Source: Evansella sp041820985 (GTDB lineage Bacteria; Bacillota; Bacilli; Bacillales; Salisediminibacteriaceae). From it: 64,000 nucleotides of DNA. Both the position numbers and the translations under genes were made by a program. The stretch covers positions 36,680 through 100,679 of the forward strand of contig NZ_JBGUAU010000020.1 in the NCBI RefSeq assembly GCF_041820985.1, read 5' to 3'. Positions 18,501-28,500 of the stretch are shown one piece after another. The notes under the pieces were generated by a model that saw only the letters and a program-made list of their open reading frames with translations, ran no database searches and had not been told where the DNA came from. How positions within the stretch are numbered: the stretch's first letter is position 1; every line of letters begins with the position of its first letter.

Positions 18501-18532
18501 TTGACCTTCACGCATGCGTTAAGGTGTAGAGT
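18501..18532 (+). promoter_or_regulatory. MerR-type promoter/operator
   Basis: TTGACC (-35, 18501) and TAGAGT (-10, 18527) are 20 bases apart, an over-long spacer. The spacer holds the dyad ACCTTCACGC / GCGTTAAGGT (18504-18525). A dyad in an elongated spacer is the signature of promoters untwisted by MerR-family activators. The gene for such a regulator starts at 18555, so autoregulation is likely. Confidence 0.8.
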
Positions 18533-18554
18533 GATAGTATCAGGAGGTGAGAAA

Positions 18555-19322
18555 ATGGAATATACCATACAAAAGTTAGCACAGATGGCAGGAGTCAGTA
18601 CGAGAACACTTCGATATTATGATGAAATAGAGATTCTCAAGCCAGCAAGAATGAACTCGTCAGGATATCGAATATATGGTCAGACGGAAGTGGATAGGTT
18701 ACAGCAAATCTTATTTTTCAAAGAGTTAGGAGTAAGTCTGGAGGAGATTAAAAAAATCATTACCTCTCCTTCTTATGACGAGACCAAAGTTTTAAAGGAA
18801 CATCGGGAACAACTTCTTGGAAAAAGGAAGCAGCTCGATGTGCTGATTGACAATATAGGAAGAACAATTGATACCATGGAGGGGATAAGGAAAATGACGG
18901 ATAAAGAGAAATTTGAAGGTTTTAAGCAGCAACTGATTGATGACAACGAGGTGAAATACGGTAAGGAAATTCGAGAAAAATACGGCGATGAAGTGGTGGA
19001 TCGGTCGAATGAAAAACTAAAGAAGATGAAAAAAGAAGACCATGATGAGGTGAGCCGTCTTGCCGTGGAAGTTCAGGATACTCTGGAGGAAGCATTTCAA
19101 TCTGGCGATCCATCAAGTGATATTGCGCAAAAAGTAGCACAACTGCATAAGGTGTGGCTTATGTATTACTGGGATGAGTACAACAAGGATGCCCATGCAG
19201 GTCTTGCGCAAATGTATGTAGATGATGAACGGTTTAAGAAATATTATGAGAAGAAGCCCGGGATGACAGAATTTCTAAGAGATGCGATTTTCATTTATAC
19301 AGGCTTTGCGAAGAATAACTAG
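18555..19322 (+). CDS. MerR-family regulator with TipAS drug-binding domain
   Basis: The protein has 255 residues from ATG 18555 (CAGGAGGTGAG site 5 bases upstream). Residues about 1-70 form the MerR DNA-binding domain (YTIQKLAQMAGVSTRTLRYYDEIEIL in part). A coiled coil spans about 75-110, and a TipAS-type ligand domain runs from about 125 to 250, with the aromatic-rich ending KKPGMTEFLRDAIFIY. It resembles Mta/TipAL multidrug sensors, which bind bulky antibiotics and activate transporter genes and their own promoter. The operator directly upstream supports autoregulation. No drug pump is adjacent, so other targets must lie elsewhere. Confidence 0.92.
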   Translation: MEYTIQKLAQMAGVSTRTLRYYDEIEILKPARMNSSGYRIYGQTEVDRLQQILFFKELGVSLEEIKKIITSPSYDETKVLKEHREQLLGKRKQLDVLIDNIGRTIDTMEGIRKMTDKEKFEGFKQQLIDDNEVKYGKEIREKYGDEVVDRSNEKLKKMKKEDHDEVSRLAVEVQDTLEEAFQSGDPSSDIAQKVAQLHKVWLMYYWDEYNKDAHAGLAQMYVDDERFKKYYEKKPGMTEFLRDAIFIYTGFAKNN

Positions 19323-19324
19323 GC

Positions 19325-19360
19325 AAGCAGTGGGGGCGGTTTGAACCGTTCCCACTGCTT
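19325..19360. repeat. 31-bp element variant forming a near-perfect palindrome between convergent genes
   Basis: AAGCAGTGGGGGCGGTT and AACCGTTCCCACTGCTT pair almost completely. It fills the 39-base gap between the convergent MerR and HD-GYP stops, where it could act as a two-way terminator (TTCTTAT follows on the plus strand). Confidence 0.85.
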
Positions 19361-19361
19361 C

Positions 19362-20345
19362 TTATACTGTATCTTTCTGTTCTGTAACAGCATACTGTGC
19401 TATTGACTTCTCTTGTGTATTATTTAAAAATATCTCTTTGTTTTTATTAATATATTCTAGGAAAATAGTAATAATTTCTGGATCAAATTGGCTTCCTTTC
19501 TTTTCTTCCATTTCAGTAATCACCTTTTCGATATCTCGTGCTTCTCTATACACTCGTTTGGACGTCATCGCATCAAACGCATCGGCAACGGCCATTATTC
19601 TTGCTACTAAAGGAATTTCTGATCCATTTAACCCTTTAGGATACCCTTTTCCATCGTATCTTTCGTGATGGTATAAAACCATATCCAAGATTCCGCTTTG
19701 CTGAAATGGTTTGATATGTTTTAAAGTACTATAACCAATCTGGGGATGCTGTTTAATAATAGAAAATTCCTCATCTGTTAGTCTATCAGGTTTGTTTAGC
19801 ACTTGCTCGGGAATAACTATTTTGCCAATGTCATGTAATAACCCACCAACATAAATAGCTTCTTGTAAGTTCTTTGTTAACTTCATTTTTTTTGCAATTA
19901 TTCTTGAATAGTTTGCTACATTTTCTGAATGAGTTGCAGTATAAGGATCGCGTGAATCAAGCAAATTAGCTAGCGTTTTCGTTAATTCAATGGATGAATT
20001 ATATTTTATGGTGTAATTAGATATCAGTAGAGATATCGCTAATCCTATCATAAAATAGGCAAACCATAAGATGAAAAAAAACATGTCAAATGGAATGCTC
20101 AATGGCGATATTAAATAACCGGTTAACGTTATAAGACCGCTTTGAAGAAGTAAAACTAGCTTACTTTGATAAATAACACCAAGTATAATTATAACAACGG
20201 TATAAATAATTATTAGATTTCTGCCTTCATTTACATATCTTTCTAGCATGATAAAAAAGACAGCAAAAATAAAAAGCAGATACCTGTACTTTTTAATAAA
20301 TTTAAGTACTGTATTAAACTCTGATTGTTCATGGTAAATTTCCAT
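19362..20345 (-). CDS. Membrane HD-GYP domain protein (probable c-di-GMP phosphodiesterase)
   Basis: Of 327 residues, about 20-112 hold four or five membrane segments with almost no external loops, and about 118-300 an HD-GYP domain. HD is at 171-172 (GGLLHDIGKI) and HHERYDGKGYP at 226-236, so the metal site and GYP signature are intact. It should hydrolyse cyclic di-GMP and so oppose the diguanylate cyclase at 4789. It is a single gene, convergent with the MerR gene, with a dispersed palindrome between the two stops. Confidence 0.92.
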   Translation of the reverse strand: MEIYHEQSEFNTVLKFIKKYRYLLFIFAVFFIMLERYVNEGRNLIIIYTVVIIILGVIYQSKLVLLLQSGLITLTGYLISPLSIPFDMFFFILWFAYFMIGLAISLLISNYTIKYNSSIELTKTLANLLDSRDPYTATHSENVANYSRIIAKKMKLTKNLQEAIYVGGLLHDIGKIVIPEQVLNKPDRLTDEEFSIIKQHPQIGYSTLKHIKPFQQSGILDMVLYHHERYDGKGYPKGLNGSEIPLVARIMAVADAFDAMTSKRVYREARDIEKVITEMEEKKGSQFDPEIITIFLEYINKNKEIFLNNTQEKSIAQYAVTEQKDTV

Positions 20346-20501
20346 AATGTACTCCTAATAGTATTTTTTAGTGAAATTGTACCATAAACGCAAATTTTAT
20401 AGAATTATAAAGTTGATAGATAGGAGAAAGAGGATGGATTTCTTTAGTTATTTTTGTAGTCTTGGTACTATGTATATTTAAGCATTAACTTGAAAAGAGA
20501 A

Positions 20502-20532
20502 GGAAGCAGTGAGAACCGTCCCCACTGCTTCC
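20502..20532 (-). repeat. 31-bp dispersed palindromic element, reverse
   Basis: The copy is complete with perfect 10-base arms. It lies upstream of the CAP-domain gene, 70 bases before its start, and about 150 bases before the divergent HD-GYP start. Confidence 0.9.
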
Positions 20533-20601
20533 CACGTATGGTTAAATTGGTAGATTTCCGTCAATAAATAGAATATGTATTGTAAAAAGGAGGGTGTGGT
20601 T

Positions 20602-21738
20602 GTGAAACGGTTTCTTTTATTAATTCTAATTGTGTTTGTTGGTTATGTTTCAAAGCCGATCTGGGAAGAGCCGGTTCAGGAACTTGATCCTGCGGCTATC
20701 ATAGATTCGGTTCGTTCTAAGGTGGATCAGGTGAAAGAAGATCCAGCGTTTCATGCAATGATGGATGAGATAGTTCAGAAACTCTCTACTTTACTTGATC
20801 CTTCCGACAGTCCAGGGATAGAATCAGATGATACAGAAGAAGAGATCGTAGCACCCGAATTGGCGGAGCCTAGTGAACAATTGTTTTCCATCCATAATAT
20901 AGAACTTGGGAGTTCAAGAGCGGATGTGGAGCAGATTACTGGCAGAGGTCCGAAGCGAAGCACGGTAAATGAATATGGTGTTAGCTGGGATACGTATCAT
21001 GAAAACTATGGGAATTTTATCATGGTGGCTTATGATGAAGATGATATTGTTCGTGGTTTATATACAAATCAGGACTTGATTGCCTCTTCTACGAAAGTGA
21101 GATTAGGTAGCCCTATGCAGTTGGTTCAGGATCAGCTTGGAACTCCTGAAACGGTGATACGATATAGTACTTTTAACTACCAACTTGCTAGTAATGGTGA
21201 GTATGATGTGTTTTATCTCGACAACAGTTATGTCACTATTTTTTATGATCAGCATAAAAACAATACAGTCACCGCAATTAAAGTTATCGATGAAGAATTA
21301 GAACGAAACAAAGTGACGTTATATTCGGAAGCAAGTGAGCAACTTCAAGTAGGTTTTGAATATCAGTTATATGATGTTACGAATGCTACGAGAAGGAATC
21401 ATGGTTTGCCTCTTTTAACCTGGGATGATCATGTGAGAGAAACGGCTCGGAAGCATAGCTTGGACATGGCAGAAAACCAATTTTTCAGTCACAATAATTT
21501 ACAAGGGCAATCTCCTTTTGAACGAATGAAGGAAGACAATATTGAGTTTATGACCGCGGCGGAAAACTTGGCTTACGGTCAGATTAGCAGTATCTTTGCT
21601 CACGAAGGATTAATGAATTCCTTAGGACACAGAGAAAATATACTAAACAAGGACCTTCTCTATTTAGGGGTAGGCGTAGCCTTTAATACGGAGTCACAAC
21701 CCTACTATACGAAGAAGTATTTCACCCCAAGAAGGTAG
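20602..21738 (+). CDS. Secreted or membrane-tethered CAP-domain protein (YlbC-like)
   Basis: The protein has 378 residues from GTG 20602, chosen for AAAGGAGGG 7 bases upstream. The N terminus KRFLLLILIVFVGYVSKP is a signal anchor. About 100-240 is the CAP-associated N-terminal domain with two similar halves (IELGSSRADVEQITG and VRLGSPMQLVQDQLG). About 258-375 is the CAP/SCP domain, with HSLDMAENQFFSH, ENLAYG and GHRENILN carrying the conserved His and Glu residues. This is the layout of B. subtilis YlbC. The biochemical role of bacterial CAP proteins is unsettled. A clean terminator follows. Confidence 0.9.
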   Translation: MKRFLLLILIVFVGYVSKPIWEEPVQELDPAAIIDSVRSKVDQVKEDPAFHAMMDEIVQKLSTLLDPSDSPGIESDDTEEEIVAPELAEPSEQLFSIHNIELGSSRADVEQITGRGPKRSTVNEYGVSWDTYHENYGNFIMVAYDEDDIVRGLYTNQDLIASSTKVRLGSPMQLVQDQLGTPETVIRYSTFNYQLASNGEYDVFYLDNSYVTIFYDQHKNNTVTAIKVIDEELERNKVTLYSEASEQLQVGFEYQLYDVTNATRRNHGLPLLTWDDHVRETARKHSLDMAENQFFSHNNLQGQSPFERMKEDNIEFMTAAENLAYGQISSIFAHEGLMNSLGHRENILNKDLLYLGVGVAFNTESQPYYTKKYFTPRR

Positions 21739-21758
21739 GCCGGTGTGTACGGTGCGAA

Positions 21759-21800
21759 GCCACTGAAAAAGTAAAAACACTTTTTCAGTGGCTTTCTTAT
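21759..21800 (+). terminator. Terminator of the CAP-domain gene
   Basis: GCCACTGAAAAAGT pairs with ACTTTTTCAGTGGC, followed by TTTCTTATT. Confidence 0.9.
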
Positions 21801-21920
21801 TGCTTCAAGCTTTTCTCCTTATACACATATGCTCATGAAAATTGTAGAGAACAAGGTTCTGTATTCTATCTCCATTTAGGTTGGAATACTGTGTTATAAA
21901 CGATAGATCGGAGGGTTCAT

Positions 21921-22304
21921 ATGATTTATTCGGTTATTAATTATAAAGGTGGGGTGGGAAAAACGACAGTTACAGCGAATGTTGCTGCCGAAATGGCTAA
22001 TCAAGGAAAGAAGGTATTGCTCAATGATCTTGATCCGCAAACGAATCTTACTTTTTCATTTATGAAAGTGGATGAGTGGAAACAGGGTTTTCAAAATCGA
22101 ACAATTAAGAAGTGGTTTGATGCTTTCATTGATAATGATCAGGAATTACATTTGCAGGACTTGGTGATTCGACCTTTTCGTGTAAATAAGAGGTTAAGAA
22201 GCAGTGGGGACGGTTCTTTCTGCTTCCTTTTTCAAAAAGGAAGCAAAGAGAACCGTCCCCGTTGCTTCCTTTTTAATGCAACTAGTTGCGTAAATGGGGT
22301 GTAA
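21921..22304 (+). pseudogene. Truncated ParA/Soj-type ATPase gene, cut off by a repeat pair
   Basis: The first ~90 codons are a normal ParA start: MIYSVINYKGGVGKTTV carries the deviant Walker A lysines, and NDLDPQTNLT the A' motif. At about codon 93 the frame runs into the double 31-bp element (22198-22268), encodes only translated repeat, and stops at 22302. All downstream ParA motifs are missing, and nothing like them follows the repeat, so about two thirds of the gene is lost. The start and GGAGGG site are intact. The product, if made, would be about 127 residues and almost certainly non-functional. Confidence 0.85.
22198..22268. repeat. Paired 31-bp elements (forward then reverse) inside the ParA remnant
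   Basis: A forward copy (from GAAGCAGTGG) and a reverse copy (ending CCGTTGCTTCC) are joined by a TTTTTCAAAAA turn, giving a ~70-base hairpin with long complementary arms. It forms the junction at which ParA homology ends. Confidence 0.9.
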
Positions 22305-22468
22305 TTGGTTGGAAGATACTTCGGAAGGAACATGGAAATAAGATATAATGTAAAATATCGAGAAAAAGGAAGTTGGTTAACATAATTCGACGTTTTCTTT
22401 TAAAAAAAGACCGAATTCTCTTCATTTTTCGTTTGATATATTTAGAGATTCATAGTAAATTAATAAAG

Positions 22469-22482
22469 AGAAAACGTTTGCG
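22469..22482 (+). promoter_or_regulatory. Possible upstream cre or LacI-family operator
   Basis: AGAAAACGTTTGCG has the central AACGTT of CcpA/LacI-family operators but lacks the leading T and final A of the cre consensus. It could be a weaker CcpA site or a site for a maltose-type LacI-family regulator. Confidence 0.45.
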
Positions 22483-22531
22483 CAATTTGTTAGAAATGAT
22501 ATCGATTTCTGACTTTTTTATTACATGTTTG

Positions 22532-22545
22532 TGCAATCGTTTTCA
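22532..22545 (+). promoter_or_regulatory. cre (catabolite-responsive element) upstream of the amylopullulanase
   Basis: TGCAATCGTTTTCA matches the consensus TGNAANCGNWNNCA at every defined position. It is 27 bases before the ATG at 22572, where CcpA would block elongation or initiation. This fits glucose repression of a starch-degrading enzyme. Confidence 0.8.
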
Positions 22546-22571
22546 TAGATCAAAAGGAGGAGATTAGGAAT

Positions 22572-25500
22572 ATGCTAAGAAGAAAGCATCAAAGAAGAAT
22601 GTCTATCTTTTTAACACTTCTTATGTTTTTCAGCATTTTCACTAGTGCGGTTCCAGCTTTTGCTGCTGACACTAGTGAAGGGGTACGGAGTCCAGTTGTA
22701 GACAACGCTGGTAATGTAACCTTTCATGCTGAACACGATGGAGACAACCTCTATGTAGTGGGGAGTATGAACGAATGGGATATTGATAATGCTATCCCGA
22801 TGGAAAAACAAAATGGATTTTTTACAACAACAGTAAACTTAACACCAGAACGGTATGAATACAAATTTACATTAGCCCAAAACTGGGATGAAGGGGATTT
22901 CGTGGATCCTTTAAATCCTAATGTAAGTGGTGGGAATTCAGTACTATATGTACCTGGAGTAAAGGTAGACCAAATCCCAGGTTCTGTAAAGCAAGGTAGT
23001 GAAACAACGCTAACAGGAGACTTTATTAACGAAGGTGGTACGACATCTGCCGTAACTCCAGAGTGGTCGTTAGTAACAGAAACTCCAGGTGTGGCGTTGG
23101 TGGACAATGTCTTGACTGTTGCGAGTGACGCAGAAGTTGGAAAAACCTTCATTATTCAAGCTCAGCACGAGGGATATGTTTCTGAGCGAGAAGTATCTAT
23201 TGTTAGCGGACTAAATGAATATATTATTAATTATTACCGTCATGATGGTAACGCGATGGATTGGGACATGTGGATTTTTGGTTCAGGTCTCAATGGAGCG
23301 GCGTATGACTTTACTACTGTAGATGGTGAGTTTGCTCAAGGTACTTATGAGTTTGAACAAGATCAAATTGATGTGATTACAAGGCTAGGAAACTGGGAGT
23401 CACAAGAGTCGGATAGAAGAATTCGGATGCCTGAAGGGGAAAACCAAGTTGAAGTTTGGTTCATTCAAGGGGACGACACAGTTTACTATGATAAGCCTCA
23501 AGTTGGTGACGATCCTTATTATCCGCCAACGGTCCGCTTTGTTTATGATAGAGAAAACAAAGATTATGAGGACTGGAACATTTGGGTATGGAATACCGGT
23601 GCACGAAACGACCAAATCGATTTTGATGAAATTGGTGAAGTTGCGATTGCAAACATTGAAGTTGGCGCAAGTACTCGCAGTATGGGATTCAAGCTGCGAA
23701 AAGGTACGGAGTGGGATCAAGTTGATGTTGACGAAGATCGCACTATTGCGATTAGCCCAACGGAAAAACTTACAAAAGTATCTGTGACAGAAGGAGAGTA
23801 CGAGTTCCGTACGGTTCCATTTGCTTCAGGTCCATCTATTGACCAAGGGAGCGTTTCGTTCTTCTATCGTGATGCAGAACTGTATCGTGAAGATGCGATG
23901 GATACACTTGATTCCGTTCAAGTTAAACTTGATGGACAAGTTCACGACATGATTTTTGAAGAAAACAAGGAGCGCTTTACTCTAACGCTTAACAACCTAG
24001 AAGAAGGTACTTACGAATACACATTCTTAGTAACGAAAGATGGTCAGATAACAGAAATCAATGACCCTTATAATACAAATGAGGATGGAGTATCGATTGT
24101 AAGTCTATCTTCCCTCGATATGGATATCAGTGCGGAGGTAACCCCAAGCTCGATTAACTATAATCAGAATGCTGTGTTATCACTAGATGTAACAGATTTC
24201 AACGGAGAAAATATGGATCCTGAGACTATTCGTGAAATCTTCGTGGACCTATCTGTATTAGGTGGAAAAGAGCGTACGAAGATTGATCCAGAATTGAATG
24301 CGCTAACAATAGCAGTGCGAGAAGATATTTCAACTGGTACGAAAGAGTTGCCAATTACAGTTGTAGATATTTACGGTGGGCAGCATGAAGGGGCGGCTGA
24401 GATTCATATTGAGCCACGTGTCATTGATGGAGATGGTGACTTTGATTGGGATGAAGCTCGTATTTACTTCATGCTAACAGACCGTTTTGCTGATGGAGAT
24501 GAGTCCAACAACGTTCACTATGGTTATGATCCTACTAGTCCTGGTTCTTACCAAGGTGGAGACTTCAAGGGTATCACGCAGAACCTTGATTATCTTGATG
24601 ACCTAGGAATCAACACTATTTGGATTACGCCAATTGTGGAAAACGTGTATCACAATGTTGAATTTAATGCAGATCAACTTCCATACTATGCATACCATGG
24701 TTATTGGGCACTTAACTTTGAAGAGTTAAATCCTCATCTCGGAACGCTAGAGGACTTCCATGAGCTGATTGATGCAGCGAGTGACCGTGATATGAAAATC
24801 ATGGTGGACGTGGTACTAAACCACACAGGTTATGGCTTAAAGCTTGAGGATGGAAACATAGAAAATCACCCAGAAGGTTTCCCGACCGACGATGACCGTG
24901 AAAAATTTGCGGATATGCTTCGTCAAGATGGCGGTGATGGCAGTGAAACAAGAGGTGAATTAGCTGGACTTCCTGATTTCATTACAGAGGACGAGGCAGT
25001 TCGAGAGCAAATTGTTGACTGGCAAGTAGGTTGGTTACAAAAGGCAACAACTCCTAATGGAAATACGATTGACTATTTCCGAGTAGATACAGTGAAACAC
25101 GTAGAAGACACAACGTGGATGCACTTTAAAAATGAGTTAACGCTAGAGAAACCTGAATTTAAAATGATTGGTGAAGCTTGGGGAGCTGGAGCGAACAATC
25201 AATATGCAAGACATTATTTAGATGCTGGGATGATGGATTCCTTACTTGACTTCGATTTTAAATATATTGCTCGTGACCTCGTTAATGGGCAAATCGAGTC
25301 TGTAAATAGGAGAATCCAAGAAAGAAACGATAGTCTTACAAATACAGCGACATTAGGACATTTCTTAGGAAGTCATGATGAAGAAGGGTTCCTGCACTTA
25401 ATAAATGACCCAGAGAACACGAGTAAGTTGAAGGTGGCAGCAGCGCTTCAAATAACATCGAAAGGTCAACCGGTTATTTATTACGGAGAAGAACTAGGGT

Positions 25501-28500
25501 TATCTGGTGAAGATAACTGGCCGTATTATGACAATCGTTATGTATTCCCTTGGTATGAAGTGGAAGGAAACGATTTGCACGCACATTACCAAACGCTTCT
25601 CAACATCCGTTCTGATTATTCACATATCTTCTCTAAAGGAACGCATGAACTTCTTGCGGGGAACAACGCTGCAGGTCATATGATTTTTAAGAGAAGTTTT
25701 GATGGAAAGTCTGCTGTAGTGGGTATTAATACGAAAAACGAAGCAGAAGAAGTAACATTTACAGTGCCATTTTCAGCGGGTTCCACTGTGGAAGATGTGT
25801 ATAATGGAACGTTCTATACTGTTGGAAACGATAAAAAGGTTACAGTAACGCTGCCTGCAAAAGAAGACGGTGCGACATTCATCTTAGTTTCCAGTGAAGA
25901 AGATGACCGAGATGAGATTACGGTACCGCCAGTTCCTGAAAACACTTTACGTATTCATTACCAAAGAGATGATAACGACTTTACAAACTTAGGCTTATGG
26001 TTGTGGGAAGATGTCGTATCCCCATCTGAAAACTGGCCTTCTGGCGGTACGCCGTTTGTAGATAATAAACGTACAGATTATGGAGCGTACTTGGATATTC
26101 CAATCAATAGCGATGCTCGAAAAGTAGGTTTTATAGTACTAGACACATCGAATGGGGATAAAGACGGCGAGGACAAAGTGATTGAGTTATTCTCACCGCA
26201 AATAAATGAAGTGTGGATACAACAAGGTTCTGATGAAGTTCATCTCGTGGAACCAATTGATTTACCAGAGAACACTATCCGTATTCATTATGATAGAGCA
26301 GAGCAAGACTATGATGGTTGGGGTGCTTGGATTTGGGGAGATGTGATTTCTCCTTCTGATGATTGGCCAGTCGGTGCGCAAGATGCTGCCGGTATTGGAA
26401 AATATGGAGCTTACTTTGACATCGAGTTAATTGAGAGTGCGGAGGAAATTGGATTCTTATTTGTTCATAAGAACAGTGATGCTCAAACGACTGATTATCA
26501 CTTCTCTTTACTAGAATATAACCAAATTTTTATAACTCATGGTGATGACCAGGTATACACAAACCCTTATGGTTCTATACCGACAGTCCTTCTTTCTGGA
26601 GAAGTACTTTCTGATTCTAAAATACAACTGCGTTTTTCAAAGACAGATGGATTGACGGAAGAAGAGGTATTAGAAGGAATTGTAGTCATTGATAGAAATG
26701 GCAACGAAGTTATGGTAGAAAACGTAACGATTATAGATGAGAGACTAGTTGAATTGAACGGAACATTTGATTTAGAAGCTATGCCATTCTCTGTAACTTA
26801 TGGAGAAAATACAATTTCTGCAACTGGTGGTTGGAGAATGATGGATGAAATGTTTGCTTATGAGGGTGAATTAGGTGCTAAGTTGCATGCTGATGGCACA
26901 GCAACGTTAAAACTATGGTCACCAAAAGCGGATGATGTTTCGGTAGTTCTTTATGATAAAGACGACCAAAACAAAGTTGTAGGGACTATTGATATGACGC
27001 TAGGGGATCGTGGTGTATGGCAAGTAACACTAGATAAAGATAATACTAGTTTGGATAGCTTCCGAGGCTATTTTTACCACTATAGCATTACACATGAAGA
27101 TGAAACAAAGCTAGCGCTTGATCCGTATGCAAAGTCAATGGCGACATGGGCTGACCCTGATAGAAGTGGTGGTGAATACCCGATTGGGAAAGCGGCTATC
27201 GTAGACCCTTCTACTATTGGACCAGAGCTCGATTTCGCTAACATTCCTGGCTTTGAAAAACGTGAAGATGCGATTATCTATGAAGTTCACGTTAGAGACT
27301 TTACATCTGATTATGAAATTGCAGATGAGCTAGAAGCAGAGTGGGGCACTTTCGCTGCATTCATTGAAAGACTGGATTATATTCAAGACCTAGGTGTAAC
27401 GCATATTCAGTTATTACCTATTATGAGCTACTTCTTTGCAGACGAGTTCAACAAGAGTGAAAGGTTATTAGAGTGGTCTTCTACTCAAAATAACTATAAC
27501 TGGGGTTATGACCCGCACAGTTACTTCTCGATTACAGGTATGTATTCTGAAAATCCAGATGACCCTGAATGGAGAATTGAAGAGTTCAAGAAGTTAATTG
27601 ATGAGATTCACAGCCGTGAGATGGGAGTGATCTTAGATGTTGTTTACAACCATACGGCTAGAGTTGGGATTTTTGAAGATTTAGTACCGAATTACTATCA
27701 CTTCATGGATGCTGATGGTACACCGAGAACAAGCTTTGGTGGAGGTCGCTTAGGTACAACGCATGAAATGGCAAGAAGGATTCTTGTTGATTCTATTATG
27801 TACTGGGTACAAGAGTTTAAAGTAGATGGATTCCGTTTCGACATGATGGGTGATCATGATGCGGAAAGTATTCAAATTGCATATGACAAAGCAAAAGCAG
27901 TTAACCCGAATGTCGTGATGATTGGGGAAGGTTGGAGAACGTTCGTTGGTGATGAAGGAGATCCGGTTCAAGCTGCTGACCAAGACTGGATGCAATATAC
28001 AGAAAGTGTTGGAGTGTTCTCTGATGAGTTCCGAAATGAATTGAAGTCCGGTTTCGGTAGTGAGGGGCAACCCCGCTTCTTAACGAATGGTGCAAGAAAT
28101 ATCCAACAAATTTTTGATAACATAAGGGCTCAGCCTCACAACTTCACGGCAACACACCCTGGAGATGTTGTACCTTACATTGAAGCGCACGATAACTTGA
28201 CGTTATATGATGTTATTGCACAATCTATTATGAAAGACCCTGAAATACCAGAAAATGATTACGAGATTCATCAGCGAATTCGATTAGGGAATACAATGGT
28301 ATTGACGTCTCAAGGTACTGCGTTTATCCACGCCGGTCAAGAGTTTGGTCGTACGAAACAGTTCAGAGCGGAAACGGACGAAGCTCCATACAAGTCAACA
28401 TACATGACCGATGAGGATGGTAACCCGTTCACGTATCCTTACTTTATCCATGATTCGTACGATTCAACGGACATTATTAACAGATTTGATTGGAATAAAG

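Noticed and set aside
22373..22567. 64-residue frame upstream of the amylopullulanase
   Set aside because: AT-rich regulatory region with cre sites; no ribosome site.
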